From contig JAFZFL010000093.1 in NCBI GenBank assembly GCA_017555925.1, forward strand, positions 1-6,154: a stretch of 6,154 bases of DNA, in the 5' to 3' direction. The position numbers were made by a program, and so were the translations under genes. This DNA is from Bacteroidales bacterium. Its GTDB lineage: Bacteria; Bacteroidota; Bacteroidia; Bacteroidales; UBA932. Positions 1 through 5,363 of the stretch are shown in pieces; position 1 is the stretch's first letter; every line of letters begins with the position of its first letter. The notes beneath the pieces are model-generated. The model had not been told where the DNA came from. It saw nothing but the letters and a program-made list of their open reading frames with translations, and searched no databases.

Positions 1-1214
1 AAACCAAGCACAACCTTTACAGAATTGAGCCATCCTCCAGATTTTGGAAGCTCTTTAAGCAGACTCGGAGCAAATGCAAATACTGTAAATGGAAGAGCAA
101 AAGCAGCAGAGAATGCTACCATAGTTATGATAGGCTCCCAAATTTCACCTTGTGTACTCTTTATAAGAATTGATCCTACGATTGGACCGGTACAGGAGAA
201 TGAGACAAGCACAAGTGTAAGCGCCATAAAGAATACACCAACAATGCCGCCTTTATCTGATTTTGCATCTGCCTTATTCACCATCCAGCTTGGCATTGTA
301 ATCTCAAATGCTCCAAAAAATGATGCGGCAAATATCATAAAGATTGCAAAGAAGATGATATTTGGAATCCAGTGTGTAGCCAGCCAGTTGAAAATGTCTG
401 CAGTTACCGCATCTCCCCCAACAAAGTATGTGATGAAGATAATGACCGCTATTGGAATTGTATAAAGGGCAATAATTGAAAAGCCATACAAACTTGCCAT
501 AAATCTTCCACGCGCCTTACCTCCTGAATTTTTAAGGAAGAAAGATACTGTCATAGGCACCATCGGGAAGACACAAGGGGTAAGCAGAGCCACAAATCCC
601 CACGCAATAGCCTCAAGAATAACTGCCCATATAGATTTTTCCGCTTTGTCAGCAGCTTTATCCAAATTACCACTATTGCCTGCAGTACCCAATTCAATAT
701 TGAAATCCTCATCCATAGGCGGCATACAAGAACCCTCATTGCACGCTTGCCACTCTATGTTTGCAACAACAGATACCTCATCTGCCGAAACAACTTTAAC
801 CTTCTGTACAAAAGCTACACCATTGCCACAAGTTCCTATATCCATCCCAAATATATCATCATACGCCTTGTGTACACTGCCCACAATATAGGGTTCTCCA
901 ACCAATTCAATCCCTTGGCCTAAAACCTTCAATGCAGTTGGCGTAGGGCCACCGTCATAAGGTCCCAAATCATATACGTGCCAGGTATCATCCATTGATG
1001 CAGTCAATATTATCTCATAGATACCACCCTCTATATTATTGGAACTTGCACTCCATGTTACAGGCTGTTCAAAATCCTGCGCAAAAAGCTGCAACGAAAA
1101 CGAAAATGCCAATGTGAACACCAACACTATAGTCCGCAAGGCAGTGTCAAATGGAGACGCACTGGTTTCACCCAATCCATTTGCCATTCTTTTAATAGAG
1201 ATTCTTTTCAACAT
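1..1214 (-). CDS. dsbD: DsbD-type thiol:disulfide interchange protein (C-terminal part beyond the window)
   Basis: The minus strand is open from an ATG at 1214 to the left edge (404 whole codons). DsbD carries electrons from cytoplasmic thioredoxin across the inner membrane to periplasmic thiol proteins. Residues about 28-46 form a hydrophobic signal segment ending LFAQ. Residues about 50-175 look like the periplasmic alpha domain, with a Cys pair in CNEGSCMPP (C158, C163). From about 195 the membrane domain begins. It has the hallmark TPCVFPMVPM (C214) and, about 127 residues later, SFSCTGPIVG (C341); these would be the redox-active membrane Cys pair. Hydrophobic stretches lie near 196-212, 240-266, 282-304, 323-350 and 362-383. 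Family members in this phylum usually end in a periplasmic thioredoxin-like domain, which would lie outside the window. The start is uncertain. The chosen ATG gives a long N-region, an AGGAG sits only 2 bases before it, and Met10 and a TTG at codon 2 are alternatives. Family assignment is firm. Confidence 0.93.
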   Translation of the reverse strand, partial: MLKRISIKRMANGLGETSASPFDTALRTIVLVFTLAFSFSLQLFAQDFEQPVTWSASSNNIEGGIYEIILTASMDDTWHVYDLGPYDGGPTPTALKVLGQGIELVGEPYIVGSVHKAYDDIFGMDIGTCGNGVAFVQKVKVVSADEVSVVANIEWQACNEGSCMPPMDEDFNIELGTAGNSGNLDKAADKAEKSIWAVILEAIAWGFVALLTPCVFPMVPMTVSFFLKNSGGKARGRFMASLYGFSIIALYTIPIAVIIFITYFVGGDAVTADIFNWLATHWIPNIIFFAIFMIFAASFFGAFEITMPSWMVNKADAKSDKGGIVGVFFMALTLVLVSFSCTGPIVGSILIKSTQGEIWEPIITMVAFSAAFALPFTVFAFAPSLLKELPKSGGWLNSVKVVLG

Positions 1215-1327
1215 AGCTCCTGATATTACGTTTATATGCCTATCCTATAAGGTTATATGGATAAAGTTTGTAAATATAATCATTTTTCTTTTGTGCACCT
1301 ATCATTTGAGGCACATCTCACTTTTTT

Positions 1328-1358
1328 TTTGTCAGTTAACAATCTTTCACTACATTTG
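1328..1358 (+). promoter_or_regulatory. Bacteroidota-type promoter of tRNA-Leu
   Basis: TTTG at 1328-1331 (-33 element) and TACATTTG at 1351-1358 (-7 element, exact TAnnTTTG) are separated by 19 bases, matching the known primary sigma-factor consensus of Bacteroides. Transcription would start near 1363-1368, about 25 bases before the mature tRNA. The -33 element forms the end of a nine-T run. Confidence 0.8.
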
Positions 1359-1391
1359 CGGTCTATTCCGCAGAAAGATTACGTTCTATTG

Positions 1392-1477
1392 GCTCGGATG
1401 GTGGAATAGGTAGACACGCAGGACTTAAAATCCTGTGGGCAGAAATGCCCGTACGGGTTCGATTCCCGTTCCGAGCA
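1392..1477 (+). tRNA. tRNA-Leu, anticodon UAA
   Basis: An 86-base class II tRNA. The acceptor stem pairs GCTCGGA (1392-1398) with TCCGAGC (1470-1476), with discriminator A at 1477. The anticodon stem CAGGA/TCCTG (1419-1423 / 1431-1435) encloses the loop CTTAAAA, giving anticodon TAA at 1426-1428. A long variable arm (GGGC...GCCC) typical of Leu/Ser/Tyr tRNAs follows, then a T arm ACGGG-TTCGATT-CCCGT. The 3' CCA is not encoded (the genome reads CAA after the discriminator), so it must be added after transcription, unlike the tRNA-Gly in this window. It reads convergently towards the NAGPA-like gene and has its own promoter and terminator. Confidence 0.97.
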
Positions 1478-1493
1478 CAACAGAACATAAGAT

Positions 1494-1535
1494 AAAACGC
1501 CCTTGTCATCAGACTTGGGCGTTTTCTCTTTTTAT
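1494..1535 (+). terminator. Hairpin terminator after tRNA-Leu, also able to serve the convergent NAGPA-like gene
   Basis: AAAACGCCC (1494-1502) pairs perfectly with GGGCGTTTT (1517-1525). Inside, GTC/GAC can add three more pairs around an ATCA loop. A T-rich tail (CTCTTTTTA) follows on the plus strand. Read on the minus strand the same hairpin ends in TTTTATC, and it begins a few bases past the stop codon of the NAGPA-like gene at 1532, so it can stop transcription from both sides. Confidence 0.85.
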
Positions 1536-2419
1536 TTCTTGATGAAAAGAATGGAGTTTACAACGTGTCTCTCTCCCTCACGGTCGAATTTCTTGTTGTC
1601 TGAAGGATGATTTATGATACCATTATCATTTTGTCCCTCAACATATAGAGTCGTAGAGCCGCCACCGTCAAGATTAATGGCATCAACAGCTCCAATAAAA
1701 CGCATAACATCTGCAAACTCCCAAAGCGTCATGCCCTGTGCATACTCTGCCGAACGGCCGTCAACAGCTACAAGATAGACCTTTTTGCCGTTTGTTCCCA
1801 AAGCGCTGCGCGGATGGCGCTTGCTGTTGAAAGAGCACTCCTTAAGGTAGGCCTCTGCTCCTCCAATAAGTAATACCGGGCCACTTGCAACCACACTTGG
1901 AGCATTTATTCTCTCCGGCCAGGACTGCCTATCAGCAACATTACCCGGGTTGGCCATATCTGCCGCTTCAATAAACGGAACACCTTTGGATGTTATTGCC
2001 ACCACAGCATTATCCCGCTGCTCCATATCCTCTGTATTCTCATAGCATAATTGGCCATTTTTCTTGAAGTATGTAACGCAATTGTACGGCTCATCCATAT
2101 TGTAAAATGTTCCATTAATTGCAACCACCGCTCCACTATCCTTTGCAAACTTGCTTGTAGGGGTTATTTTACCCGGATCATTTGCCAATGCAAAACGTCC
2201 GCCGGCCTTTTTTACATCAATCTCAACAATTGACACATATTGGTGAGAATCAAAAAGTTTATTCTCTCCTGTAAAATGAAACTGCTTGAGGGTTATACCC
2301 TTACCAATCTGTTGAACATCCCAGGCCGCATTTACAAATATAAGTGAATCCCTGTTCTGTGCTGTAGCTGCAAACACAACAGCCATTGCAGCAACCAATA
2401 GTAAAAATCTCTTTTTCAT
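1532..2419 (-). CDS. Secreted phosphodiester glycosidase family protein (NAGPA / DUF2233)
   Basis: This 295-residue protein has a clear signal peptide (KKR, then a hydrophobic core to ATA; cleavage is likely before Q21), so it acts in the periplasm or outside the cell. The body matches the NAGPA domain, named after the mammalian enzyme that uncovers mannose-6-phosphate. Motifs in order are INGTFYN (101-107), SGPVLLIGG (179-187), RHPRSALG (201-208), VDGR (219-222), GMTLWEFADVM (229-239), NLDGGGSTTLYV (249-260) and HVVNSILF near the end. The DGGGS loop and the preceding Arg and Asp are the conserved core of the family. Bacterial members are thought to cleave sugar phosphodiesters or glycosidic phosphate links; the substrate here is unknown. 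The gene starts 17 bases after the stop of the 192-residue gene with no promoter between, so they are probably co-transcribed. No carbohydrate-binding or anchoring domain is visible. The domain is firm and the exact reaction is inferred. Confidence 0.9.
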   Translation of the reverse strand: MKKRFLLLVAAMAVVFAATAQNRDSLIFVNAAWDVQQIGKGITLKQFHFTGENKLFDSHQYVSIVEIDVKKAGGRFALANDPGKITPTSKFAKDSGAVVAINGTFYNMDEPYNCVTYFKKNGQLCYENTEDMEQRDNAVVAITSKGVPFIEAADMANPGNVADRQSWPERINAPSVVASGPVLLIGGAEAYLKECSFNSKRHPRSALGTNGKKVYLVAVDGRSAEYAQGMTLWEFADVMRFIGAVDAINLDGGGSTTLYVEGQNDNGIINHPSDNKKFDREGERHVVNSILFIKK

Positions 2420-2436
2420 AAATACATAAATAAACT

Positions 2437-3015
2437 TTAATTCATATCAGACAGGCTTGTACGCATCTTTTCAAATTTATACCCCATCCTCTTGAGTTGG
2501 ATAGCGGCACCAATCCTGTACATAACCTTTACCGTGCGCGACAGCACATAAAAAGCCTTTGGTGTACCCCACTCAATATTCTCTTTACGTATTGTTGTAA
2601 TGGCTCTCTGCGCACACGAATACATTGTTCCACTCAGGCGCTGCGCCTCAAAAGTGCCCAGCTTCTCACCCAAAATATCCTCTACAATATGATCGTCCAT
2701 ATTATCAAAGCCCTGAGAACCATACAGACTCTTATAGCTGTTCTTGCTGTTTCTGCTCCAATTTACATCCCACCATTTTGCCACAGCCATGCCCATAAAA
2801 CCGGCCCATGCAATGGCTACCTCCGGATAACCGTTAATCTGTTCAATAGCATCCGCCATATAATCATTGGCATAATCTGCCCACTTATCATCAATATCAT
2901 CACTCGCCAACAACGTACCATCCAACATGCCTGCGCTGCTGCACACCTTTAGAAGCTCCTGCACAAGACGAGCCTCATACTCCTCATAATACTCCAATTC
3001 TTCCATTTTCCCCAT
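2437..3015 (-). CDS. Conserved-looking hypothetical protein, 192 residues, function unknown
   Basis: I do not recognise a family. The reading frame is convincing: it sits in tight co-linear order between two real genes, fills the space between them and has a consensus promoter directly in front. The protein has no signal peptide. The N-terminus is very acidic (EELEYYEEYEARL, 5-17), followed by apparently helical segments. Residues 63-87 are rich in aromatic and small residues (AIAWAGFMGMAVAKWWDVNW, 67-86), too short and interrupted to be a confident membrane span. The middle is polar (YGSQGFDNMDDHIVEDILGEK, 98-118), and the C-terminus is basic and amphipathic (RIGAAIQLKRMGYKFEKMR, 167-185). 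Four Trp lie at 45, 70, 81 and 82, with others at 86 and 149. Start choice: ATG at 3015 leaves a leader of only about 10 bases after the promoter; Met4 at 3006 would leave about 18. It is probably a cytoplasmic, mostly helical protein. Confidence 0.8.
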   Translation of the reverse strand: MGKMEELEYYEEYEARLVQELLKVCSSAGMLDGTLLASDDIDDKWADYANDYMADAIEQINGYPEVAIAWAGFMGMAVAKWWDVNWSRNSKNSYKSLYGSQGFDNMDDHIVEDILGEKLGTFEAQRLSGTMYSCAQRAITTIRKENIEWGTPKAFYVLSRTVKVMYRIGAAIQLKRMGYKFEKMRTSLSDMN

Positions 3016-3029
3016 TATTTGTTTCCCGA

Positions 3030-3062
3030 CAAATATAGATTATTCCAGTGACATATCACAAT
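3030..3062 (-). promoter_or_regulatory. Bacteroidota-type promoter for the 192-residue gene and the NAGPA-like gene
   Basis: On the minus strand, ATTG (3059-3062) acts as the -33 element and TATATTTG (3030-3037) is an exact TAnnTTTG -7 element, 21 bases apart, within the known spacing for this phylum. The -33 box overlaps the last codons of the alkylation repair gene. Expected start of transcription is near 3024-3025. Its presence means the two downstream genes need not depend on the repair gene's transcript. Confidence 0.7.
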
Positions 3063-3850
3063 TTTGGAGAGATTTCACGCGTCCTGAAAGACTCCCGGGC
3101 CTTCCTTATGTAGAGTTTCATTACATCTTCCGGCAGCTTTGAAGATGCAACAAACATACGTGTCTGCTCCGGGAACTTAGCCAATGCCGTTGCCAGCAGC
3201 CAGGCTATCCCCATACGCACATAATATGGCTCAGTTCCCTGCACCGTGCCTTGTTGGGGCACTTCCGATCTGCCCTTTACACTCCTGTAATCCGATCTTA
3301 CCCAACCAATATCTATACTTTCAATTCGCTGGAATACCTTGCAAAGCCAATCCTCTGTAAGGAAATATATCATTGAGGTTACCACAGCAAAACGCACCTC
3401 AAACTCCCGTCCGGAGTCAAACCAGCGCTGAAGAAAACCCCACAGCATCCCTCTATCTGCCACCGCCATCCATTTGGCATCTGCACAGAAACTGTCACAC
3501 ACTGCCCAATTATCAAGCACAGGAATATAACGCTCAAGCATTGCCAGCCTCTCCTCCAGTCCGCATTTCCGCATATTAATAAGAAAACCCCAAATCACAA
3601 TCTCCTCATAACAGAGGCTCGCATCAGGCACACTCTCAAACAATGCTATAACATCTCTGTCACCAGGCAGGCTCTCACCCTGCAAACCCTCTTTATCAAT
3701 AAGGCGGGCTACCTGCCTCATTTGCGGAATATGCAACCCAAGCACCCTTCTCTGCGGCAAAGCATTAACAACTCTCAAATGCCCCTCCCTATAGCGGACA
3801 TCACTTCTGAACCTCTCACAAACCAGAGGATACAACAAAGACTCAATCAT
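3056..3850 (-). CDS. DNA alkylation repair protein, AlkD-like HEAT-repeat glycosylase family
   Basis: With the ATG at 3850 the product has 264 residues, close to the family norm. AlkD-type enzymes are cytoplasmic glycosylases that remove bulky or cationic alkylated purines, using HEAT-like repeats that wrap DNA. Visible family signatures are LGLHIPQMRQVAR (37-49), YEEIVIWGFLINMRK (81-95), LDNWAVCDSFCADAKW (112-127), FEVRFAVVTSMIYF (150-163) and YYVRMGIAWLLATALAKFPE (209-228). W115, D119 and R153 fall at about the spacing of the catalytic Trp, Asp and Arg of Bacillus cereus AlkD, and W217 could be the second catalytic Trp. A polar segment at about 181-208 before YYVRMGIAW looks like an extra loop. 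A longer frame reaches a TTG at 3904, but that lies in the U-tract of the tRNA-Gly terminator, so I prefer the ATG. Only a poor -7-like TATATTGG precedes it, so the promoter is unclear. Family assignment is good; activity is inferred. Confidence 0.88.
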   Translation of the reverse strand: MIESLLYPLVCERFRSDVRYREGHLRVVNALPQRRVLGLHIPQMRQVARLIDKEGLQGESLPGDRDVIALFESVPDASLCYEEIVIWGFLINMRKCGLEERLAMLERYIPVLDNWAVCDSFCADAKWMAVADRGMLWGFLQRWFDSGREFEVRFAVVTSMIYFLTEDWLCKVFQRIESIDIGWVRSDYRSVKGRSEVPQQGTVQGTEPYYVRMGIAWLLATALAKFPEQTRMFVASSKLPEDVMKLYIRKARESFRTREISPKL

Positions 3851-3900
3851 AAACAACCAATATAAACACTCCCGATAAGGAGGTACGCCAGATGTATAAA

Positions 3901-3930
3901 ACAAAAAAGCCCCAGAAATTATCTGAGGCT
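3901..3930 (-). terminator. Hairpin terminator of tRNA-Gly
   Basis: On the minus strand AGCCTCAGA (3930-3922) pairs over nine positions (one G-U) with TCTGGGGCT (3916-3908) around a 5-base loop, followed by TTTTTTGTTTT. It begins 3 bases after the CCA end of the tRNA and separates it from the alkylation repair gene. Confidence 0.87.
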
Positions 3931-3932
3931 AT

Positions 3933-4008
3933 TGGAGCGGAAGACGAGGCTCGAACTCGCGACCCTAACCTTGGCAAGGTTATGCTCTACCAACTGAGCT
4001 ACTTCCGC
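3933..4008 (-). tRNA. tRNA-Gly, anticodon GCC, with encoded CCA
   Basis: On the minus strand the acceptor stem pairs GCGGAAG (4008-4002) with CTTCCGC (3943-3937). The discriminator is T at 3936, usual for bacterial tRNA-Gly, and CCA is encoded at 3935-3933. The D arm contains GCTC-AGTTGGTA-GAGC. The anticodon stem TAACC/GGTTA encloses TTGCCAA, giving anticodon GCC (3975-3973). The T arm is GCGAG-TTCGAGC-CTCGT with a G-U first pair. It is flanked by its own promoter and terminator, so it is a single-gene unit. Confidence 0.97.
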
Positions 4009-4067
4009 ATGATTTTTAAGAACTTTTTATTCCCCCGTTCAGGAGTGATTGTTTCCGTTTGGGATTG

Positions 4068-4098
4068 CAAAGGTATGCATTATTTTTAATTCTCCAAA
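4068..4098 (-). promoter_or_regulatory. Bacteroidota-type promoter of tRNA-Gly
   Basis: On the minus strand TTTG (4098-4095) and TACCTTTG (4075-4068, exact TAnnTTTG) are 19 bases apart, the same geometry as the tRNA-Leu promoter. Transcription would start near 4061, giving a leader of about 50 bases removed during tRNA processing. Strong A and T tracts lie directly upstream (4099-4134) and could act as an UP-like element. Confidence 0.82.
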
Positions 4099-4200
4099 AA
4101 AAAATGCAATTTTTTTCAAAAATTTTTCATTTTTCACAATCTACCCTATCTGAAAAGGCTTCAAAAGGTGTTTTTTTGCAATAATACGCAGAATAAAAAA
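4099..4200. other. A/T-rich intergenic stretch with A and T tracts
   Basis: Between the tRNA-Gly promoter and the pheS terminator there is no gene. The stretch holds repeated homopolymer tracts: A run at 4096-4104, T at 4110-4116, A at 4118-4122, T at 4123-4127, T at 4130-4134 and a T run after GGTG around 4170-4177. Such tracts can bend DNA or help polymerase bind upstream of the tRNA promoter, but that role is inferred. Confidence 0.4.
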
Positions 4201-4201
4201 G

Positions 4202-4241
4202 AAAAAAGGTCAGTCAAAAAAAATACTTGAGCTGACCTTTT
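4202..4241 (-). terminator. Hairpin terminator of pheS
   Basis: AAAAGGTCAG (on the minus strand at 4241-4232) pairs over ten positions with CTGACCTTTT (4213-4204), followed by more T residues to 4202. A CAA/TTG pair inside can lengthen the stem. It begins 10 bases past the pheS stop codon. The A/T flanks make it potentially usable in both directions. Confidence 0.82.
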
Positions 4242-4251
4242 ATAGATTTTT

Positions 4252-5283
4252 CTAAACTACGGTCTCAAACTCCCTCAAGAACCTTACATCATTTTCAAAG
4301 TAGTGGCGTAAATCTTTAACCTGCCATTTGAGCATTGCAATACGCTCAACACCCATTCCGAATGCAAAGCCTGAATACTCTTTTGAATCGATGCCTGAAG
4401 CCTCAAGCACATTAGGGTCTACCATACCGCAACCCATAATCTCCAACCAGCCTGTTCCTTTACAGATGTTACAACCCTTACCTTTACAGATGTTACAGCT
4501 TACATCAACCTCAGCACTTGGCTCTGTAAACGGGAAGTATGATGGTCTGAGACGAATCTTTGAATCCTCACCAAACATCTCTTTTGCAAAGAGTAGAACT
4601 GCCTGCTTCAAATCTGCAAATGAGACATTCTTATCTATATACAAACCCTCAACCTGATGGAAGATACAGTGCGCACGTGCAGATATCGCCTCATTTCTGA
4701 ATACTCTACCCGGGCAAATTATTCTTATAGGAAGAGGCATCTTCTCCTTTGACCGTACTTGTACTGAACTTGTATGTGTTCTCAACAGGATAGGATTCTC
4801 CCCATCACCTTGAGAGACAAAGAAAGTGTCCTGCATATCACGGGCCGGATGTTCAGGAGGGAAGTTCAATGCGCCAAACACATGCCAGTCATCCTCAATT
4901 TCAGGTCCTTCAGCCACCGCATATCCAAATTTTGAGAAAATGGATATAATCTCCTCACGTGTAACAGAGATAGGATGTCTTGTACCCAAATCAAAACGGT
5001 CGCCAGGCTTGGTATAGTCAAATTTTGCAGCACCCTGCTCAGGATTCTCTTCAAGTCTCTCTTTCAACTCCTCCAATTTTGCAGCAGCAGCCTGCTTCAA
5101 AGCATTTAACTTTTGGCCAAACTCTCTCTTCTGCTCAGGAAGAATCTCCCTAAAATCTTCAAATAACTTTGTTACAGAACCCTTTTTACCCAAAAGCTTT
5201 ATTCTGTACTCCTCAATATCCTGCATCTTCTGAGCCTTAAGCTGCTCAATCTCCTGCAATAGTTCTTCTATACGCTCTTTCAT
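4252..5283 (-). CDS. pheS: Phenylalanine--tRNA ligase alpha subunit
   Basis: The 343-residue product is the catalytic alpha chain of the (alpha-beta)2 class II enzyme that charges tRNA-Phe with phenylalanine in the cytoplasm. Residues 1-80 form the charged, coiled-coil N-terminal arm that binds tRNA. Catalytic landmarks are TRHPISVTREE (101-111), GALNFPPEHPARDMQDTFF (137-155), LLRTHTSSVQVR (166-177), PGRVFRNEAISARAHCIFHQ (191-210, motif 2 region), FPFTEPSAEVDV (250-261), GCGMVDPNVL (284-293) and the motif 3 segment GFAFGMGVERIAML (305-318). It is slightly longer than the 327-residue E. coli chain, mainly because of a Cys-rich insert at 263-278 (C263, C266, C271, C274) that could bind a metal; a similar insert is usual in this phylum as I recall it. 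pheT is not in the window, so the two subunits are not encoded side by side downstream; a terminator follows. The ATG is supported by a good Shine-Dalgarno. Confidence 0.98.
   Translation of the reverse strand: MKERIEELLQEIEQLKAQKMQDIEEYRIKLLGKKGSVTKLFEDFREILPEQKREFGQKLNALKQAAAAKLEELKERLEENPEQGAAKFDYTKPGDRFDLGTRHPISVTREEIISIFSKFGYAVAEGPEIEDDWHVFGALNFPPEHPARDMQDTFFVSQGDGENPILLRTHTSSVQVRSKEKMPLPIRIICPGRVFRNEAISARAHCIFHQVEGLYIDKNVSFADLKQAVLLFAKEMFGEDSKIRLRPSYFPFTEPSAEVDVSCNICKGKGCNICKGTGWLEIMGCGMVDPNVLEASGIDSKEYSGFAFGMGVERIAMLKWQVKDLRHYFENDVRFLREFETVV
4457..4497. repeat. 17-base direct repeat inside pheS (in-frame octapeptide duplication)
   Basis: CCTTTACAGATGTTACA occurs at 4457-4473 and again at 4481-4497, with a period of 24 bases. 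On the coding strand it yields CNICKGKG followed by CNICKGTG (residues 263-278), i.e. two CxxCxGxG units in tandem. The copies are identical even at silent positions across 17 bases. Confidence 0.85.
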
Positions 5284-5288
5284 ATAAT

Positions 5289-5295
5289 CTCCTTT
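5289..5295 (-). promoter_or_regulatory. Shine-Dalgarno site of pheS
   Basis: AAAGGAG lies 5 bases before the ATG at 5283. This is notable because the other genes here show no such site, as is usual in Bacteroidota, and it fixes the start of pheS. Confidence 0.7.
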
Positions 5296-5326
5296 ATTTC
5301 ATTCCGTCGGGAAGCTGATTAAACCG

Positions 5327-5334
5327 CAAATTTA
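5327..5334 (-). promoter_or_regulatory. Probable -7 element of the pheS promoter
   Basis: On the minus strand TAAATTTG is an exact TAnnTTTG. Transcription would start near 5320, leaving a leader of about 37 bases. No clear TTTG is found 19-21 bases upstream (the position reads GGTGG), so the -33 half is weak. Because no hairpin terminator is seen after the arginine deiminase stop, read-through into pheS is also possible. Confidence 0.5.
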
Positions 5335-5363
5335 AAATAAATTTCAATATGCCACCTCTAATT

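Noticed and set aside
25..465. A 146-codon plus-strand frame at the left end
   Set aside because: It lies opposite the dsbD membrane domain, whose minus-strand translation has clear family motifs; the plus-strand product has no recognisable features.
1271..1278. TATATTTA on the minus strand as a -7 element for dsbD
   Set aside because: It misses the final G of TAnnTTTG and no TTTG lies 19-21 bases upstream, so I do not call it a promoter, although it is the best candidate there.
1290..1316. Imperfect inverted repeat TGTGCAC...GGCACA followed by a T run
   Set aside because: Only about six pairs with a bulge, and the T run is separated from the stem and contains the tRNA-Leu -33 box, so it is unlikely to be a terminator or operator.
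1039..1413. A 124-codon plus-strand frame spanning the dsbD start, the intergenic region and tRNA-Leu
   Set aside because: It overlaps dsbD, a promoter and half a tRNA gene, and its product is a composition-driven string of hydrophobic residues.
2497..2952. A 151-codon plus-strand frame opposite the 192-residue gene
   Set aside because: The minus-strand frame has the promoter and operon-like spacing and fills the gap between neighbours; the plus-strand product has an irregular composition typical of a shadow frame.
3933..4008. tRNA-Gly as an attachment site for an integrated element
   Set aside because: No second copy of the tRNA 3' end, no integrase and no mobile-element gene is present in the window.
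3892..4089. A plus-strand frame of 65 codons with a strong Shine-Dalgarno sequence in front
   Set aside because: It runs antisense through tRNA-Gly and its promoter. The translated EARTRDPNLGKV is the classic false protein produced by reading the back of a tRNA gene. No plus-strand promoter is seen.
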